From CAXXOZ01 sp963676435 (lineage in GTDB: Bacteria; Bacillota; Clostridia; Lachnospirales; Lachnospiraceae), in the NCBI GenBank assembly GCA_963676435.2, contig CAXXOZ010000020.1, positions 1-64,000 on the forward strand: 64,000 nt of DNA. Direction: 5' to 3'. The notes beneath the pieces are model-generated. The model did not search any database, was not told where the DNA came from, and saw only the letters and a list, made by a program, of their open reading frames with translations. Positions 27,497 through 34,701 of this stretch are shown here, in pieces. Both the position numbers and the translations under genes were made by a program. Every line of letters starts with the position of its first letter. Positions within the stretch are counted from its first letter, which is position 1.

Positions 27497-28438
27497 TTAC
27501 ACTAATTCTTTAATTAATTTAGATACTGTTGCTACTGCTTCTGGATGTTTCATTATTACTGCATTTGAACCAGATGCTAAGCATGCCACTGCTGTTACAA
27601 CTTCCATATCAATACCACGGTCTTCCTGTGAACCCCATTCCGGCATGTCTGCCTCTGGCATTATAGACTCTTTTGCTGACCATGTTTCTGATGCAACAGG
27701 TGTAATAATTGGCATTTGTAACGCTGTATCATTTTGAGAAAGTGCTGCCATTTTTACTCTGTCCATTGTTGATGATACATATTCAAAACCATATCCTGCA
27801 GCCGCTGAACCTAAATTCATAACTATACTTTTTGGATCCCCACCTAGCTGTGTTATTAAAACGTTTAACTGTTTTGCAAGGTTAATGTCTACTGATGATT
27901 CTGCTGCTACTTTTTGTTTGTAAGCCATTCCAGCTGAACCAACTACAGTTTTGTAATTTTCTTCTTTAGCTGACAATGCTAAAATATTTTTTCCTACAAG
28001 AGCTTCTGAAACTTTGTCTAAAATTTGTGCGTCTTTTTCAACATTATCACAACCTGCAATTACAATAGGTAAGTCTGTTGATTCGCTAACTGCTTTTGCA
28101 ACTGCTACACAGTCTTCAACTGATTTGTTTTCACCGTTTGGATCAGCTCCTTCAAATCTTAAACAAATAAAGTCTGCTCCTTCCATTTGTGTGGCTTTTT
28201 TAGTGATTTCAGATATATCTGATGTGCCACCATAATAATCTTGAATTCCTTTTGATGCCCCTTCCAAACCTAAATCGGAAATCTCAACACCAACTTTTGG
28301 TGAATTCTCAATTTCTCCATCAAATGTGTAAAAAGGTAGTACTTTCTCCCCTCCGAGAACAACCTTTTTATCTCCGCTGCCTATTTCTACTGAATTAATT
28401 GCAACATTGAATTTTTGAGATGCTTGTTTGAATGCCAT
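27497..28438 (-). CDS. acsD: Corrinoid iron-sulfur protein small subunit
   Basis: The 313-residue delta subunit, a TIM barrel that caps the cobalamin on AcsC. Typical segments are VLGGEKVLPFYTFDGE, ADFICLRFEGADPNG, VIAGCDNVEKD and the C-terminal part from MPIITPVASETWSAKE to EDRGIDMEVVTA. The sequence is of usual length. It lies 14 nt after the leading cooC-type gene. Confidence 0.96.
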   Translation of the reverse strand: MAFKQASQKFNVAINSVEIGSGDKKVVLGGEKVLPFYTFDGEIENSPKVGVEISDLGLEGASKGIQDYYGGTSDISEITKKATQMEGADFICLRFEGADPNGENKSVEDCVAVAKAVSESTDLPIVIAGCDNVEKDAQILDKVSEALVGKNILALSAKEENYKTVVGSAGMAYKQKVAAESSVDINLAKQLNVLITQLGGDPKSIVMNLGSAAAGYGFEYVSSTMDRVKMAALSQNDTALQMPIITPVASETWSAKESIMPEADMPEWGSQEDRGIDMEVVTAVACLASGSNAVIMKHPEAVATVSKLIKELV

Positions 28439-28452
28439 TTTTTATTTTCCTC

Positions 28453-29223
28453 CTATAGATTTAATTTATCTACTATTTCATGTAAAGCCGTTTTTATTGG
28501 TGAAGTTCCAGGCAGACTACATATCGCCTTTCCTTCACTATCATACTCGAAGACTCCCTCATCCTGAGGTAAAACTCCAAGTAAATCTAATTCCTGTCTT
28601 TCTATTTCTTCTATTAAAGCATCACCGAGTTTCCCTCCAGGTACTCTGTTTACTATTAATTTTACTTGTTTTGCTTTTATATCCAAATCTTTTACTAGTT
28701 TAGCTATTCTTCCTACAGCCTGTATACTTCTTCTTGAGCAGTCACTTACAAGTATTATCGTGTCTACATTTGGAAGAACACCTCTGCTAATATGTTCCAT
28801 ACCAGCTTCATTATCTACAACTATATAATTATAGTTTTTTGCAAATTTTTGAATCTGAGTTTTTAAAATTCCATTTACATAGCAATAACATCCTTCGCCT
28901 TGAGTTCTTCCCATGACTAACATGTCGTAATCGTCTGCTTCTATTAAAGCTTCACCAAATTTGTAGTCTGCATATTCTTGTTTTGTCATTCCTTTTGGTA
29001 TTGGACTTACTTCAGCCATTTCTGATCTAGCTATCTCTTCTCTTAAATCTCCTAAGGTAGTACTATAACATTCTCCAAGTACTTCATTAAGGTTTGAATT
29101 AGCATCTGCATCAACTGCTAAAATTGGTCCTTTTTTTTGTTCACATAAGTATTGTATTAACAACCCTGAAATTGTTGTTTTTCCAACACCGCCTTTTCCT
29201 GCGATTGCTATTGTGTAACTCAT
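28453..29223 (-). CDS. CooC/AcsF-type nickel maturation ATPase (first gene of acs operon)
   Basis: A 256-residue MinD-like ATPase with Walker A GKGGVGKTT (residues 9-17) and a CxC pair at Cys112/Cys114 (GEGCYCYVN), the same residue numbers as the nickel-binding cysteines of Carboxydothermus CooC. It differs clearly from the second copy at 20087-20857. One of the two likely serves CODH and the other ACS (AcsF role), but sequence reading cannot say which. AGGAGG precedes the ATG. It is the promoter-proximal gene of the operon. Confidence 0.9.
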   Translation of the reverse strand: MSYTIAIAGKGGVGKTTISGLLIQYLCEQKKGPILAVDADANSNLNEVLGECYSTTLGDLREEIARSEMAEVSPIPKGMTKQEYADYKFGEALIEADDYDMLVMGRTQGEGCYCYVNGILKTQIQKFAKNYNYIVVDNEAGMEHISRGVLPNVDTIILVSDCSRRSIQAVGRIAKLVKDLDIKAKQVKLIVNRVPGGKLGDALIEEIERQELDLLGVLPQDEGVFEYDSEGKAICSLPGTSPIKTALHEIVDKLNL

Positions 29224-29304
29224 AGGAACCTCCTTTTTATGTATAAGTGTACATTTTGCTTAAAATTGTTTTGATTCGAATACAATCTGCTTCGATGATT
29301 ATGA

Positions 29305-29333
29305 ATTTTATCAGCCCCTAGGGGGGTTGTCAA
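29305..29333 (-). promoter_or_regulatory. acs operon promoter with GC palindrome in spacer
   Basis: On the minus strand TTGACA (29328-29333), a 17-bp spacer and TAAAAT (29305-29310) predict a start near 29298 and a leader of about 75 nt. The spacer holds CCCCTAGGGG (29315-29324), striking in such AT-rich DNA and well placed as an operator. A weak hairpin ATGTA/TACAT (29239-29254) lies just before the ribosome site. A second possible promoter (TTGACA-N17-TATAGC, 29343-29371) lies immediately upstream. Confidence 0.7.
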
Positions 29334-29743
29334 TAGAAATTAGCTATATTTTTGCGTTAATTTTGTGTCAAGCATGACAATATTTAGTCATTACACTCAA
29401 TTGTATCTATTGAATATATATTCATATATATTATCTGTCTTTTTTCTAAATTGACCTTTACATAATACATAATTGTCATTAAAATAGTCCAATTTTACTC
29501 GTTATATATTTAACGTTAGCTGTTTAACGACATCATTTTAACAATCAATATTTTTGTATGATTACAGAAACTATTTAGACACAATATATATTATTTTCTG
29601 TTATTTAGATATTTATTTTGATATTGTTTAGGTTTTATATTAAATAAACAATTGTCGCATAATTTAAGATAAGTAACATATTGTATGTGATTAGATATAT
29701 TTTTAACGCAATCTTATTTGAATATCTTCATCATAAATTAACA
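29334..29743. other. Gene-free AT-rich upstream region of the acs operon
   Basis: No credible open frame, RNA gene or riboswitch is seen here. It is very AT-rich with TTGACA/TTGTCA and TTTAAC motifs, including an imperfect dyad at about 29364-29381 (TTGTGTCA and TGACAA). It probably serves as the regulatory region of the acs operon. Confidence 0.5.
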
Positions 29744-29872
29744 AAGAGTTCGTTTACGAACTCTCTCGCGAATCGCGTTTGCGAAGCAATTATTTCCTTA
29801 GCCGCGACTCTGCGCTCCCTCGGAGAGTTTTTTAATTTATAGGTGAGTTCAAAGAACTTTCCTATAAATTAA
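29744..29872 (-). repeat. Structured intergenic repeat, copy 1
   Basis: A 129-nt element, read on the minus strand, that matches a second copy at 56216-56340. Read in its own direction it forms: hairpin I (TTAATTTATAGG/CCTATAAATTAA with inner AGTTC/GAACT), hairpin II (ACTCT/AGAGT around CTCC-GAG-GGAG), hairpin III (GAGTCGCG/CGCGATTC enclosing TTGC-TTC-GCAA) and a terminal palindrome (GAGAGTTCGT/ACGAACTCTT). It starts directly in the T-run of the smr terminator. Over the last 88 nt it aligns to copy 2 without gaps with about 76 identities (hand count). Confidence 0.85.
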
Positions 29873-29904
29873 AAAAAGACATACCTTATTAAAGGCATAT
29901 CTTT
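29871..29904 (-). terminator. Terminator after the smr gene
   Basis: On the minus strand the 11-bp stem AAAGATATGCC/GGTATGTCTTT (with G-T pairs) is followed by seven T. It ends the four-gene operon starting at 32446. Confidence 0.8.
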
Positions 29905-30154
29905 AAAATTCTCTTAAAACTAAATCTGTAACTCCGGGGTTATTACCAGGTTTTATTCTTTTCACTTTCGAACTTCTACCATAACTATATTCATCAAAAA
30001 TCATGTCCCTAATCCTGGTCCCGCCCCTATAACCATGAACCAGCCGTATATAATATGTACCAGAGTTTGCCTTTTTGATATAACCATCAATACATTTTTT
30101 GGCTTCCCTGCAATCCATACCATGCAAATCAACTTCAATTATCCCCAAATTCAT
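29903..30154 (-). CDS. Stand-alone Smr domain protein
   Basis: An 83-residue protein consisting only of an Smr (small MutS-related) domain: VDLHGMDCREAKKCID at the start and the nucleic-acid loop HGYRGGTRIRDMI near residue 40, here HGYRGGT in place of the usual HGxGxG. Smr domains bind or cut nucleic acids; the target is unknown. It is the last gene of the operon phosphoesterase-nucleotidase-GNAT-smr, 10 nt after the GNAT gene, with AGGAGG before the ATG. Confidence 0.88.
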   Translation of the reverse strand: MNLGIIEVDLHGMDCREAKKCIDGYIKKANSGTYYIRLVHGYRGGTRIRDMIFDEYSYGRSSKVKRIKPGNNPGVTDLVLREF

Positions 30155-30164
30155 AATCGACCTC

Positions 30165-30608
30165 CTACTTATTTATGTTGTACATCATAGGCGTAAATAA
30201 AATCCCGTTTTTTTCCTTTTCAGAATCCGTTTCATAAAATCCCATTTTCTTATATACAGGTATGGCAAATGGGGATGAATTCACAGTCATAATGTTCGTC
30301 TTACTCCTTCTAACGGCTTCTAAAAACAGTTTTTTTCCTATACCCTGCATTTGATACTCTCTTTTAACAAAAAAAAGTGAAATATGTCCTCCAAAATTCC
30401 TAGTAGCTATTACCCCAATCAAGGTATAGTCATCCCTAAAAGCTCCATAAAAACTATTTAGGCTTAAAAACTTTTCGTCTTGTAGTGTTTGTCTAAAGGT
30501 TTCAACGCCTTCACTTCCATAAATCGGCCCTTCAAATTCAATGAATGTTTCCCATATCATAATAAGAGCCATGTCTAATTCATTCTTTTTTATCTTTCTT
30601 ATTAGCAT
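30165..30608 (-). CDS. GNAT family N-acetyltransferase
   Basis: A 147-residue GCN5-related acetyltransferase. The acetyl-CoA pyrophosphate loop is REYQMQGIGKKLF near residue 95, preceded by strand HISLFFV and followed by IPVYKKMGFYETDSEKEKNG. The substrate is unknown. It sits in a tight operon (9 nt after the nucleotidase, 10 nt before smr). Confidence 0.88.
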   Translation of the reverse strand: MLIRKIKKNELDMALIMIWETFIEFEGPIYGSEGVETFRQTLQDEKFLSLNSFYGAFRDDYTLIGVIATRNFGGHISLFFVKREYQMQGIGKKLFLEAVRRSKTNIMTVNSSPFAIPVYKKMGFYETDSEKEKNGILFTPMMYNINK

Positions 30609-30617
30609 TGTTTCTTC

Positions 30618-31145
30618 CTATTTATTAATAATCCCAAAGGGAATATGTACTAAAGGTATGTTATTTATAGTTTTGTCTAAATGATTCATCTGATCATCTA
30701 TAAAAAGATGTGGTTTAAAAGAATTTAATATCCTTTTTTTCTCTATACCACCCAAAAAGAACATTTCATCAACATTAACACCCCAACTTTCAAGTGTTTT
30801 TATAGCCCTTTCGTGGGCTGGTGCATTTCTTGCTGTAATGATTCCTGTTCTAATTATCTTTTTATATTTTTTATCTTTTTTAACTTCTTCTTCCTCAAGC
30901 CTTTGGAATAATGATAATTTTTTAAAAAAATCTAACATAAGACCTGGATTTAAAGGTTTGTCTGAATTATCTATTTCACTTTTTTGAAAAGCTTCAATTC
31001 CATCTTTTTGATAAACTTCCTCTGCTTCATCATCTGCCAAAACTCCATCAAAGTCAAATGCAATTCTTAATTCATCATCATCCTCTTCGTCATTTACATT
31101 AGTATTTAATATTAATCCTGCTGGATAATTCTTTTCAATTGCCAT
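30618..31145 (-). CDS. 5'-nucleotidase, C-terminal half (frame-shifted from N-terminal half)
   Basis: This 175-residue frame holds the HAD-type catalytic core of the cytosolic 5'-nucleotidase family (Pfam 5-nucleotidase): FDFDGVLADDEAE, GIITARNAPAHERA and HLFIDDQMNHLD. The family member is normally one chain of about 300 residues whose first half is the overlapping frame 31112-31540. The ATG at 31145 has no ribosome site, and the protein match continues seamlessly from the upstream frame if one A is added. It is therefore either a broken gene, a sequencing error in an A-run, or two polypeptides coupled by overlap. Confidence 0.8.
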   Translation of the reverse strand: MAIEKNYPAGLILNTNVNDEEDDDELRIAFDFDGVLADDEAEEVYQKDGIEAFQKSEIDNSDKPLNPGLMLDFFKKLSLFQRLEEEEVKKDKKYKKIIRTGIITARNAPAHERAIKTLESWGVNVDEMFFLGGIEKKRILNSFKPHLFIDDQMNHLDKTINNIPLVHIPFGIINK

Positions 31146-31540
31146 TTCACATCATCTTTATCTGTAGATAGAAAAAGTGCAATATTAAAAGAAGGAATGT
31201 ATTTAAAAGGACTTTTCCCAGAAGTAAAAGCAGCTCTCGAAATATCCAATTCATATTTTTTAATTGAATTAAAAACTCTTAAACCAGTTTCAGGACTATT
31301 TTTCGACAACAAAACAACCTCTATAGGTTTTTCATTTGGAAATTTTTTATTTATATTTAATAATCTTCTAGTAAATGAATACGCTATACCTTTTTCGATT
31401 ATTTTATCTCGATTGTCTATTTGATACTTCTTGTAAGACTCAACACCTTTTGTTTTAAATATTTCATCTTCTTTAGTCAGATCAAAAAGTGCATTTGTAG
31501 AAATACCTACTACTAGTTTATCTTCAATTGGGTAAGCCAT
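31112..31540 (-). CDS. 5'-nucleotidase, N-terminal half (truncated by frameshift)
   Basis: A 142-residue frame carrying the first half of the cytosolic 5'-nucleotidase family: KLVVGISTNALFDL, VVLLSKNSPETGLRVFNSI and SRAAFTSGKSPFKYIPSFN. The match to the family stops at TDKDDVK, after which the frame reads out-of-family residues to a stop. The catalytic HAD motif is in the other frame, so this half alone should be inactive. GGAGG lies before the ATG, 12 nt after the phosphoesterase gene. Confidence 0.8.
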   Translation of the reverse strand: MAYPIEDKLVVGISTNALFDLTKEDEIFKTKGVESYKKYQIDNRDKIIEKGIAYSFTRRLLNINKKFPNEKPIEVVLLSKNSPETGLRVFNSIKKYELDISRAAFTSGKSPFKYIPSFNIALFLSTDKDDVKWQLKRIIQQD

Positions 31541-31552
31541 TTCCCCTCCAAC

Positions 31553-32446
31553 TTATCTTAAATCAAATTTTCCAATATCATCCATACCTCTTAAAAACTG
31601 TCTTTCAACCTTTAATATTCCTTTTTCGTCTGCAATGATTCTCCAACTAACTATTGTCACTTTGCCATTTTCAATCTCTAAGGCCGTCATAGAAGTCGGA
31701 TAAATACAACATCCAGTATTAAAATATGGAAGTTCATTTTCTCGTGGATATTTATACCTATGGGTGTGACCACAGATAAGCATTTTTCGATTTTTAGCAA
31801 TCCATTTACTAAAATTCTTTTCGATTTTATGTCTCTTGTGAGCGTTTTTAGCAGGACTTGTAGGACTTTTCGCTCCTAGGGTATGTAAGAATTTCCAAAA
31901 AAATTTGATAGTAATAGCTGTTAACCACCAAATTTGATCATTTGAAAAATCTCCCTGATGACCATGTACCACAAGTATTTCCTGGCCTGTTTCTTTATAT
32001 TTTAAAACTACAGCTTCTTCAGGTTTGATATCTTTAAAAAAATCTACATACTTTTCTTTGTATGTATCATAGAATATTTGATAGTTATGTTTTACATATT
32101 TTTCTTTTCTTAAATATATATTGTGGTTTCCATACAATAATACATATCTACCGTGATTATAAAAATTTTTAATTGTTTCAAAAGCTTTTCTGTGTGCATT
32201 AACTATTGTTTTTAGTTTTTTATGCTCGAGAAGTTCATCACCATCTCCTGCTTCAATGTAAACAAAACCTTCTTTATAATAGTGCTCTAAAGCATAAATA
32301 TATGTGGTTTGATTTTTTGTAAACTCATCAGAAGGGCTCCCAACTCCTCTATGGCAATCACTTAAAATAACAAATTTAGAATCTTTATCAAACTCTATAA
32401 CTCTTGCATTTTCATAAGCACTATCTAATCTTTTGTTTGTTAACAT
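31553..32446 (-). CDS. Calcineurin-like metallophosphoesterase
   Basis: A 297-residue two-metal phosphoesterase. The motifs are in order: LSDCHRG (DxH with the Asp two residues before His), GDGDE, YGNHN, VHGHQGD and CGHTHR. It resembles UDP-2,3-diacylglucosamine hydrolase-like or nucleotide phosphoesterases, but the substrate is unknown. It is the first gene of an operon with a 5'-nucleotidase, which hints at nucleotide turnover. GAGGTGAC precedes the ATG. Confidence 0.88.
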   Translation of the reverse strand: MLTNKRLDSAYENARVIEFDKDSKFVILSDCHRGVGSPSDEFTKNQTTYIYALEHYYKEGFVYIEAGDGDELLEHKKLKTIVNAHRKAFETIKNFYNHGRYVLLYGNHNIYLRKEKYVKHNYQIFYDTYKEKYVDFFKDIKPEEAVVLKYKETGQEILVVHGHQGDFSNDQIWWLTAITIKFFWKFLHTLGAKSPTSPAKNAHKRHKIEKNFSKWIAKNRKMLICGHTHRYKYPRENELPYFNTGCCIYPTSMTALEIENGKVTIVSWRIIADEKGILKVERQFLRGMDDIGKFDLR

Positions 32447-32478
32447 ACTGTCACCTCGATTCTTAATGCTATATAAAT

Positions 32479-32507
32479 ATTATATTATTTTAGGTGATTA
32501 TTTACAA
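32479..32507 (-). promoter_or_regulatory. Promoter of the phosphoesterase operon
   Basis: Minus-strand TTGTAA (32502-32507), a 17-bp spacer and perfect TATAAT (32479-32484). The leader is about 25 nt. Confidence 0.7.
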
Positions 32508-32521
32508 CTGTTTTAAGTATT

Positions 32522-32558
32522 AAAAAAGCTTACAAAGTTTAATTAAGTAAGCTTTTTT
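32522..32558 (-). terminator. Terminator after the Agr-like kinase gene
   Basis: A 12-bp stem AAAAAAGCTTAC/GTAAGCTTTTTT, with flanking A and T runs on both sides, lies downstream of the gene ending at 32726. Confidence 0.85.
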
Positions 32559-32725
32559 ATACTCCCCAAAATATTTTTAATTTAAAATCTAAAAATTTGA
32601 TATTTCTTCTACTTCACTCTCCTCTACCAATTTATTTGTCGACAACTGTATGATAATATATATTTACTTTAAATACAATAATAAGTAGTCTAAACGGCTA
32701 AAGAATAGTCTTAATGGTACCATAA

Positions 32726-33868
32726 TCATTTATAGTTTACCAACAATTTGGTTAATACATGATCTTCTTTTATTTCATACCTTAAAATCGCTTTGTGTTT
32801 TTTTATTATCCTCATAGCACTTTTCAAACCATACCCTCTATTATTACTATCAACTTTTGAAATATAATTATTTTTGTCATTTTTTATAAAGGAATTTTCG
32901 ATAAGAACGTACAGAGTATTATTTATATATCGTGTTTTAATATTCACATAACCAACTACACTATTTGCAGCGGCCTCAAATGAATTTATAATTAAATTTG
33001 AAAATAAAGTACATAAATCCACATCACTAATATTCATTTCTTCTGGAAATAGTCCTTCTAGTGTAAATTCAATATTTTTTTCAGGATAAACATTTATACA
33101 TTCTTTTATTATCATATCAATCAAAATATTCCCTGAAAAGATTTTAATATTTGAATTGGTAACAATTTCATTTAAATCTAATATATATTTAGAAGCCATA
33201 TCATATTTGCCGCTCATAATTAGGTTTCTTAGTATTTTTATATGTTTATCAAAATCATGTTTAAATTCTTTTATTATGCAATTTTTTTCAATTACCATTT
33301 TTAAAAATTTTACTTTATTCTCCGATATTTGCTTTTCATTTTCTTTTATTAATTTATTTTTAATTTTATCATTTGAAGTTTTTATTACGAAGAATAAAAA
33401 CAATAACAAAATAATCCAAAGAATAGCCAGGAAAATACTAATAACTTCTAACTCATTCTTTTCGTATTTATATATAATAAGCCTTGTGTAAGCAATAGAC
33501 AAACCTATAACAAAACTAAAAATCAATAAAACTATTTGTTGTTTTAAAGATACATAGATTATATATTGATTTTTTCTTATAATTAAATATAAAATTAATA
33601 TAATAAAAAAGCTTATAATTTCAATAAAAATATGATCAATCTTAAAAAGTGTATTTATAATATTTTCTAAAATCATATCAACAATATCTATAAAGAAAAA
33701 AATTAAAATTATAATTATAGATTTTTTAATTTTTCTAATTAATTTATTTTCAACAAAATAATTAAGTGAAGATTTATCGTTTACCAAACCTCCAGATATA
33801 GATATGTATATCAATAATACTTTTATCATTAATAGCATTAATCTAAAAAGCAAAACATATATACTCAT
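32726..33868 (-). CDS. GHKL sensor histidine kinase (AgrC-like)
   Basis: A 380-residue kinase with about six N-terminal membrane helices (residues 1-170), a cytoplasmic dimerisation segment with the phospho-accepting His in EFKHDFDKH, and a GHKL ATPase domain with N-box LFSNLIINSFEAAANS and G-box NNRGYGLKSA. The D-box of classic kinases is missing, as in AgrC-type quorum sensors. It overlaps its regulator gene by 4 nt. No AgrB protease or AgrD peptide gene was found beside it, so the signal may be encoded elsewhere. Confidence 0.87.
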   Translation of the reverse strand: MSIYVLLFRLMLLMIKVLLIYISISGGLVNDKSSLNYFVENKLIRKIKKSIIIILIFFFIDIVDMILENIINTLFKIDHIFIEIISFFIILILYLIIRKNQYIIYVSLKQQIVLLIFSFVIGLSIAYTRLIIYKYEKNELEVISIFLAILWIILLLFLFFVIKTSNDKIKNKLIKENEKQISENKVKFLKMVIEKNCIIKEFKHDFDKHIKILRNLIMSGKYDMASKYILDLNEIVTNSNIKIFSGNILIDMIIKECINVYPEKNIEFTLEGLFPEEMNISDVDLCTLFSNLIINSFEAAANSVVGYVNIKTRYINNTLYVLIENSFIKNDKNNYISKVDSNNRGYGLKSAMRIIKKHKAILRYEIKEDHVLTKLLVNYK

Positions 33869-34566
33869 ATTGAATACCTCTCAATAAATTCAAGATATCT
33901 TTTTTCAAATTCTTTTTTCTTTCTTCTAGAAATCATTGCTTCAAATTCATTTTCTAGTTTTATAGACTTTCCGATTTTTTTAATCCAATACAAATGAATA
34001 ATAAAACTTTTATGAGTTCTAAAAAATCTTTTTTTACATAAACTTTCTTCCCATTCAATCATTGTATTTCTACAAAACAATTCTCTATCCTTAGTATATA
34101 AAATTGTTCCATTTTTAGTAGCCTCTATCATGAAAATTTCTTTTGTGTTTAAAGTTACTTTTTTCCCAGAAACAAAGACATTAATATTAAAAAAAATATC
34201 TTTTTCTATATAGTATTCTCTAAGAACATCTTCAATTTCTCCATTTTTAAAATCCTTATTTATGAATCTATAGGCATTAACTTTAAACGCATTATAAACA
34301 TATTTTTCATGCCACGATATAAAAACTATTTTAATATTTTTATTGAGCTTTGAAATGCTTTTTGCAATTTCTAAGCCAGATTCATCAGGCATTTCAATAT
34401 CAATAAATACTAGTTCTAAACTATTAACACTATTCAATAAATCTTTCCCACATGAAAAAATACTTATCAAAAAGTCTTCTTTTATTTCTGATAAGTATTT
34501 TTCCGCTTTATATTTAATTGTTTTTCTCCACTCTTTTTCATCATCTAATACCCCAATTCTTAACAC
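33865..34566 (-). CDS. LytTR family response regulator (AgrA-like)
   Basis: A 233-residue regulator. The receiver domain has acidic pocket LDDE and phospho-accepting Asp in LVFIDIEMPDESG; a C-terminal LytTR DNA-binding domain follows (FMIEATKNGTILYTKDRELFC to FFRTHKSFIIHLYWI). The start is GTG at 34564-34566 with a purine-rich GGGGGA upstream. It pairs with the downstream kinase. Its targets are unknown. Confidence 0.88.
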   Translation of the reverse strand: MLRIGVLDDEKEWRKTIKYKAEKYLSEIKEDFLISIFSCGKDLLNSVNSLELVFIDIEMPDESGLEIAKSISKLNKNIKIVFISWHEKYVYNAFKVNAYRFINKDFKNGEIEDVLREYYIEKDIFFNINVFVSGKKVTLNTKEIFMIEATKNGTILYTKDRELFCRNTMIEWEESLCKKRFFRTHKSFIIHLYWIKKIGKSIKLENEFEAMISRRKKKEFEKRYLEFIERYSI

Positions 34567-34645
34567 TCAAAATCCCCCATTTATTTTTAAATCATAACTT
34601 TTAATTCATTATATACTAGCTATTCATTACAAACAACACAAAATA

Positions 34646-34690
34646 AACAAAAACCCTTATTTTATGCCATTTCCACATAAAACAAGGGTT
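34646..34690 (-). terminator. Terminator after lysA
   Basis: The minus-strand stem AACCCTTgTTTTATG/CATAAAAtAAGGGTT is followed by TTTTTG, 11 nt after the lysA stop. Confidence 0.85.
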
Positions 34691-34701
34691 AAATTTAATA
34701 C

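Noticed and set aside
29224..29300. A riboswitch (cobalamin or other) in the acs leader
   Set aside because: The predicted leader is only about 75 nt, with one weak hairpin and no recognisable aptamer motifs or attenuator.
32570..32650. A short minus-strand frame ending LVEESEVEEISNF near the Agr-like kinase, considered as an AgrD-type peptide
   Set aside because: It has no ATG/GTG with a ribosome site, no cysteine or serine for a thiolactone ring, and no AgrB gene.
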